From SIG565 sp964607025 (GTDB lineage Bacteria > Bacillota > Clostridia > Oscillospirales > Acutalibacteraceae): a DNA stretch of 7,558 nucleotides. Under the pieces are notes generated by a model. That model had not been told where the DNA came from. It saw only the letters and a list, made by a program, of their open reading frames with translations, and did no database searches. Position numbers and translations under genes: made by a program. Position 1 is the stretch's first letter; the number at the start of each line of letters is the position of its first letter. This document shows, piece by piece, positions 4,523-7,558 of this stretch. The stretch is taken from NCBI GenBank assembly GCA_964607025.1, contig CAZSIL010000043.1:1-7558 (forward strand), in the 5' to 3' direction.

Positions 4523-5173
4523 GTGGCAGATGATCACAAGCATAATCCTTACTGTCTGCCCTGCATCTACTACGCACAATCCACCATGAGCTGTGATTAC
4601 ATCTTCATGGAGGACCACTCACGGCCCTGCCCGGCGGGAGCCGGATGCACGGCCAGAATTATAAAAAAGGATGTGAAAAAGAAAATGGGTAAGCCCAGAT
4701 GGGACATCGCCCTGGGTAAGCAGATGTGGGAGCAGGGTATGAGCGACAGCCAGATCGCCAAGCATTTCGGCATCGCTGCCAATACCGTGCTTTACCAGCG
4801 GCGCAGCTACTGGGAGAAGGGAATTGCGGCTCCCGTCAAGAAGAAAAAGGAGGAGACCGAAGTGAAAAACCGTAAGGAGGACGAAGTCCTGGAGAAAATG
4901 GAACCCAGTGCCCCCCCTGTGGACACTGTACCTGTAGTGTTTTCCACAGAAACACCGAAGGTGGAAGTGAAGCAAGAAACTTCCAAACCTGCTCCCCGGC
5001 CGCTTGACATCTACAAGGTGCTGGAGGAAGCAACCGCAAATATGCAGGGAATCACCGCCATCTGCACGGCGGAAGCCATTCTGCAGCTGTGGAACTGGGA
5101 CAGCAGGGAAGATCTGCTGAAGGCCCGCGGGGCCATCGATTACTTACTGAAAAAATTGGAGGAAGCCAAATGA
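4523..5173 (+). CDS. Phage protein with N-terminal Cys cluster and HTH (GTG start)
   Basis: The 216-residue protein opens with a cysteine cluster (C11, C14, C24, C36, C42; CLPCIYY then RPCPAGAGCT) that resembles a putative metal-binding module in Firmicute phage proteins. An HTH segment follows (about 58-98; KQMWEQGMSDSQIAKHFGIAANTVLYQRRSYW), then a long Lys/Glu/Pro-rich linker (about 103-160) and a helical C-terminal domain (161-216). The GTG at 4523 is chosen because it keeps the first cysteines. GGAG (4515-4518) lies only four bases upstream, a short spacing. The stop overlaps the next start by 4 bp. Probable DNA-binding protein of the early operon, exact role unknown. Confidence 0.8.
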   Translation: MADDHKHNPYCLPCIYYAQSTMSCDYIFMEDHSRPCPAGAGCTARIIKKDVKKKMGKPRWDIALGKQMWEQGMSDSQIAKHFGIAANTVLYQRRSYWEKGIAAPVKKKKEETEVKNRKEDEVLEKMEPSAPPVDTVPVVFSTETPKVEVKQETSKPAPRPLDIYKVLEEATANMQGITAICTAEAILQLWNWDSREDLLKARGAIDYLLKKLEEAK

Positions 5174-5433
5174 GTCAGTTTATTTATAAGAATGACGGCA
5201 AGCAGGAAACACTGGTTGCCACCGGTGATCTGGGTGATGTCTGCGCCAATATCGGCTATATGATTCACCGCATCCATGACGGTCTGAAGAAAAATGCCCC
5301 GGAAGCAGCGAAAGCATTCCGGACCGCAGTTGTCCGGATGGTCACGGATCCCGATGCTGGAATCTGGAAAGATGCCAAGGAAAATCCCGGAGAAGTTCTG
5401 ATCACCCATGTGCAGAATGTCAAAGAAGAATAA
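5170..5433 (+). CDS. Small early phage protein, function unknown
   Basis: The 87-residue protein begins at ATG 5170, overlapping the previous stop by 4 bp, with GGAGG (5158-5162) seven bases upstream. A longer in-frame reading from 5089 would lie deep inside the preceding gene without such a site and is rejected. The sequence looks globular and mostly helical (DVCANIGYMIHRIHDGLKKNAPEAAKAFRTAVVRMV), with no motif I can name. It has no membrane helix or cysteine cluster. Confidence 0.8.
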   Translation: MSQFIYKNDGKQETLVATGDLGDVCANIGYMIHRIHDGLKKNAPEAAKAFRTAVVRMVTDPDAGIWKDAKENPGEVLITHVQNVKEE

Positions 5434-5438
5434 GAAAA

Positions 5439-5471
5439 GCCGCTCCCCGGTGGCCAGACCGGGAAAGCGGC
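5439..5471. repeat. GC-rich hairpin between the early regulators and the recombination genes
   Basis: GCCGCT (5439-5444) pairs with AGCGGC (5466-5471), and CCCGGT (5446-5451) pairs with ACCGGG (5458-5463) around a 6-nt loop, with a small internal bulge. No plus-strand T-run follows. A T-rich stretch follows only on the minus strand, where there is no gene to end. It may be a processing or stability structure dividing the early message. Confidence 0.55.
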
Positions 5472-5520
5472 ATCGGTTAGAAAACCACTACCATTTTACC
5501 TTTGTGAAAGGATATTGTCA

Positions 5521-6819
5521 ATGGAATCCGTAAAAATCAACACTTTGGAGCTTGAGAATGTCAAGCGCATCCGTGCGGTGGCCATGGAGCCTTCCCCGGC
5601 CGGACTGACGGTGATCGGCGGGGATAACAACCAGGGGAAGACCAGTGTCCTGGACACCATCGCCTGGGCCCTGGGCGGTGACCGCTACAAGCCCACCAAT
5701 GCCACCCGGGACGGCTCTGCCATCCCGCCCAGAATTAAAATCACCCTCAGCAACGGTCTGATCGTGGAGCGCTCCGGTAAGAACAGTGCCCTGAAGGTCA
5801 CCGACCCCAACGGCCGGAAGAGCGGCCAGCAGCTGCTGAACAGCTTCATCGAGGAGCTGGCGCTGAATCTGCCCAAATTCATGGAAAGCCCCGACCGTGA
5901 AAAGGCCAACACCCTGCTGCAGATCATCGGCGTCGGTGACCAGCTCCGGGATCTGGAGCGGAAGGAAACGGAGGTCTACAACCGCCGCTGGGTGGTGGGC
6001 CAGGAGGCTGACCGGAAGAAGAAGTTCGCCCTGGAGATGCCTTTCTATCCCGATGCCCCCGATGAGCCGGTCTCTGCCCTGGAACTGATCCAGCGGCAGC
6101 AGCGGATCCTGGCCATCAACGGTGAGAACCAGCGGAAGCGGCAGCACAAGGATCAGCTGGAAGCCCGGGCTGTACAGATGAGCGATCAGATTCACGAGTT
6201 GGAAAACAAGCTGGACGACCTTCGGGCAATGTACCTGAATCTGCTGAATGATCTGGAGGCTGCCCGGAAGTCCGCCGAAGATCTCCATGATGAATCCACC
6301 GCTCAGATCGAAGAAGATCTGCAGAACATTGAGGCCATCAACATCAAGGTCCGGGCCAACTCCGACCGGGAGCGGGCGGAGCAGGAGGCTCAGCGGTACC
6401 GGCAGCAGTATGACGATCTCACCGGTGAGCTGGAAGACACCCGGCAGGCAAAGGTGGAACTGCTGAAGGGCGCCAAGCTGCCTCTGCCCGGTCTGGGTGT
6501 GGAGGAAGGCTGCCTTACTTACAAGGGCAAGCGCTGGGACGGCATGAGCGGCAGCGATCAGCTGAAGGTGGCCACAGCCATTGTCCGGGCCCTGAATCCC
6601 CAGTGCGGCTTCGTGCTGGTGGACAAGCTGGAGCAGATGGACCTCGTGACCATGCAGGAGTTCGGCGCCTGGCTTCAGAGCGAGAACCTGCAGTGCATCG
6701 CCACCCGGGTCAGCCGTGGAAGCGAATGCACCATCATCATCGAAGACGGTCAGATCGCCGGGCAGGCTCTGCCGGAGCTGCCCCAATTCAATAACAACTG
6801 GAAAGCAGGTGTTTTTTAA
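5521..6819 (+). CDS. SMC/SbcC-like ATPase of the phage recombination module
   Basis: The 432-residue P-loop ATPase has an SMC/RecN-like plan. The Walker A is GDNNQGKT (34-41), followed by VLDTIAWALGG. A coiled-coil-rich middle (about 142-318) rich in Glu, Arg and Gln follows, then an ABC-signature-like MSGSDQLKVA (342-351) and a Walker B strand FVLVD (364-368). The expected catalytic Glu after the Walker B Asp is Lys (D368-K369), with E371 two residues on. ATG 5521 is chosen because AAAGG lies nine bases upstream; an in-frame TTG at 5515 is too close to it. It probably helps process DNA ends or load the recombination protein. The last base of its TAA stop overlaps the start of the next NTPase, so the two are probably translated together. 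Confidence 0.88.
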   Translation: MESVKINTLELENVKRIRAVAMEPSPAGLTVIGGDNNQGKTSVLDTIAWALGGDRYKPTNATRDGSAIPPRIKITLSNGLIVERSGKNSALKVTDPNGRKSGQQLLNSFIEELALNLPKFMESPDREKANTLLQIIGVGDQLRDLERKETEVYNRRWVVGQEADRKKKFALEMPFYPDAPDEPVSALELIQRQQRILAINGENQRKRQHKDQLEARAVQMSDQIHELENKLDDLRAMYLNLLNDLEAARKSAEDLHDESTAQIEEDLQNIEAINIKVRANSDRERAEQEAQRYRQQYDDLTGELEDTRQAKVELLKGAKLPLPGLGVEEGCLTYKGKRWDGMSGSDQLKVATAIVRALNPQCGFVLVDKLEQMDLVTMQEFGAWLQSENLQCIATRVSRGSECTIIIEDGQIAGQALPELPQFNNNWKAGVF

Positions 6820-7558
6820 TGCAGATCATCACAGGCGTGATGCCGAAGGCCACCAAAGCGGTGCTTTATGGCCCCGAGGGCATCGGTAAGACCAGCTTTG
6901 CAGCCAAGGCTCCCAACCCTTTGTTCATCGACACGGAGGGCAGCACCACCCGCCTGAATGTCCGACGGCTTCCGGCTCCCCAGAGCTGGGCCATGGTGCT
7001 GGAGCAGGTCCAGTGGGTTATCTATAACCCCCAGGTATGCAACACTCTGGTGGTGGACACGGCGGACTGGGCACAGCGGCTCTGCACCGATGCGGTGTGC
7101 GCCCGTCTGAAGCTCAGCGGCATCGAGGATCTGGGCTATGGTAAGGGCTATGCCTATGTCTACGAAGAGTTCGGCCGGCTGCTGAATCTTCTGGATCAGG
7201 TCATCGACCGGGGCATCAATGTCATCGTCACCGCCCATGCTGCCATGCGGAAATTTGAGCAGCCCGATGAAATGGGCAGCTATGACCGTTGGGAGCTGAA
7301 GCTGAACAACTCCCAGAAGTGCAGCATCGCGGGGATGGTCAAGGAATGGGCCGATATGGTGCTTTTCTCCAACTACGAAACCATTGTGGTCAAGAACGAG
7401 AACAAGAAGGGCAAGGCTCAGGGCGGTCAGCGGGTCATGTACACCACCCATCATCCCTGCTGGGATGCGAAAAACCGTTTTAGTCTCCCTGAGAAGCTGC
7501 CCCTGGACTTCGGCCAGGTTGCGCATTGTTTCCTCAACCCGGCGGCACAGATGCCCCC
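6819..7558 (+). CDS. RecA-fold phage NTPase, AAA_24/Sak4-like (3' end outside window)
   Basis: The reading frame is open from ATG 6819 to the window edge (246 complete codons, no stop). The start shares one base with the previous stop (TAATG), and AGGTG lies seven bases upstream. Near the N-terminus is VLYGPEGIGKTSFAAKAP with Walker A G18-T25, then LFIDTEGST. The Walker B is TLVVD (76-80), and VIVTAHA (136-141) looks like a sensor strand. This order is typical of phage AAA_24 nucleotide-binding proteins, a group that includes Sak4-type single-strand annealing proteins. A role in phage recombination or replication is likely. The Sak4 assignment itself is tentative without the C-terminus. Confidence 0.88.
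   Translation, partial: MQIITGVMPKATKAVLYGPEGIGKTSFAAKAPNPLFIDTEGSTTRLNVRRLPAPQSWAMVLEQVQWVIYNPQVCNTLVVDTADWAQRLCTDAVCARLKLSGIEDLGYGKGYAYVYEEFGRLLNLLDQVIDRGINVIVTAHAAMRKFEQPDEMGSYDRWELKLNNSQKCSIAGMVKEWADMVLFSNYETIVVKNENKKGKAQGGQRVMYTTHHPCWDAKNRFSLPEKLPLDFGQVAHCFLNPAAQMP

Noticed and set aside
5089..5169. N-terminal extension of the 87-residue early protein (start at 5089)
   Set aside because: It would overlap the preceding gene by 85 bp without a ribosome site. ATG 5170 has GGAGG at ideal spacing and a 4-bp stop/start overlap.
5439..5471. Hairpin read as a rightward transcription terminator
   Set aside because: No T-run follows on the plus strand (ATCGGTTAG follows), so it lacks the intrinsic terminator form.
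5518..6786. Long minus-strand open frame (422 codons) opposite the SMC-like ATPase
   Set aside because: It is the antisense shadow of a GC-rich gene. The plus-strand frame has Walker A, signature and Walker B motifs and a ribosome site, while the antisense protein is a Leu/Gln/Val-rich sequence with no motif.
6816..7526. Minus-strand open frame (236 codons) opposite the Sak4-like NTPase
   Set aside because: The plus strand is open from 6819 to the window edge with GPEGIGKTS, a Walker B strand and coupled start/stop, so the minus frame is a shadow.

Overview
The window looks like the integrase-side end of a temperate phage (prophage) in a Clostridia-type Firmicute, sitting against a host tRNA-Leu gene. 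This rests on strong AGGAGG-type ribosome sites, a CCA-encoding tRNA, and gene families typical of Clostridia/Oscillospiraceae phages (ImmR-like repressor, ImmA peptidase, zinc-ribbon/DUF4352-like membrane protein, SMC-like ATPase, Sak4/AAA_24-like NTPase). The genus cannot be fixed from the sequence alone.

Layout. Bases 1-54 are the 3' part of a tRNA-Leu (probable anticodon GAG), the likely attachment target. Bases 55-219 hold no gene but contain a tRNA terminator, a second probably bidirectional terminator, an AT-rich inverted repeat and a 12-bp tandem repeat that could be an integrase arm-binding site. A leftward lysogeny block follows: tyrosine integrase (220-1281), a 197-bp gap with two plus-strand terminator hairpins sharing a loop sequence and several short direct repeats (1282-1478), a membrane-anchored double zinc-ribbon protein, an ImmA/IrrE-type metallopeptidase and an ImmR/cI-type repressor. 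The 182-bp divergent switch (3168-3349) carries five copies of one operator spaced about three helical turns apart. One copy lies inside the repressor promoter and one inside the rightward promoter.

Rightward from the switch come a Cro-like protein, two further small (probable) DNA-binding proteins, a two-helix membrane protein, a Cys-cluster plus HTH protein, and a small protein of unknown role. An SMC/SbcC-like ATPase and a RecA-fold NTPase (Sak4/AAA_24-like, cut by the window end) then begin the DNA recombination and replication module. Most early genes are tightly packed, several with overlapping stop and start codons, as in an early phage operon.

How the parts would work together: the repressor holds the lysogenic state by binding the operator ladder, ImmA would inactivate it on induction, Cro would turn off repressor synthesis, and the early operon would begin phage DNA processing while the integrase acts on the tRNA-Leu att site. 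The Int/ImmR/ImmA arrangement at a tRNA-Leu also resembles the conjugative element ICEBs1. The downstream recombination ATPases favour a phage, but the element type is not proven here.

I see no wholly new system. The less ordinary points are the non-coding layer around the integrase (a possible ~80-nt RNA opposite the int leader, paired hairpins with the same loop, nested direct repeats) and the regular five-operator ladder.
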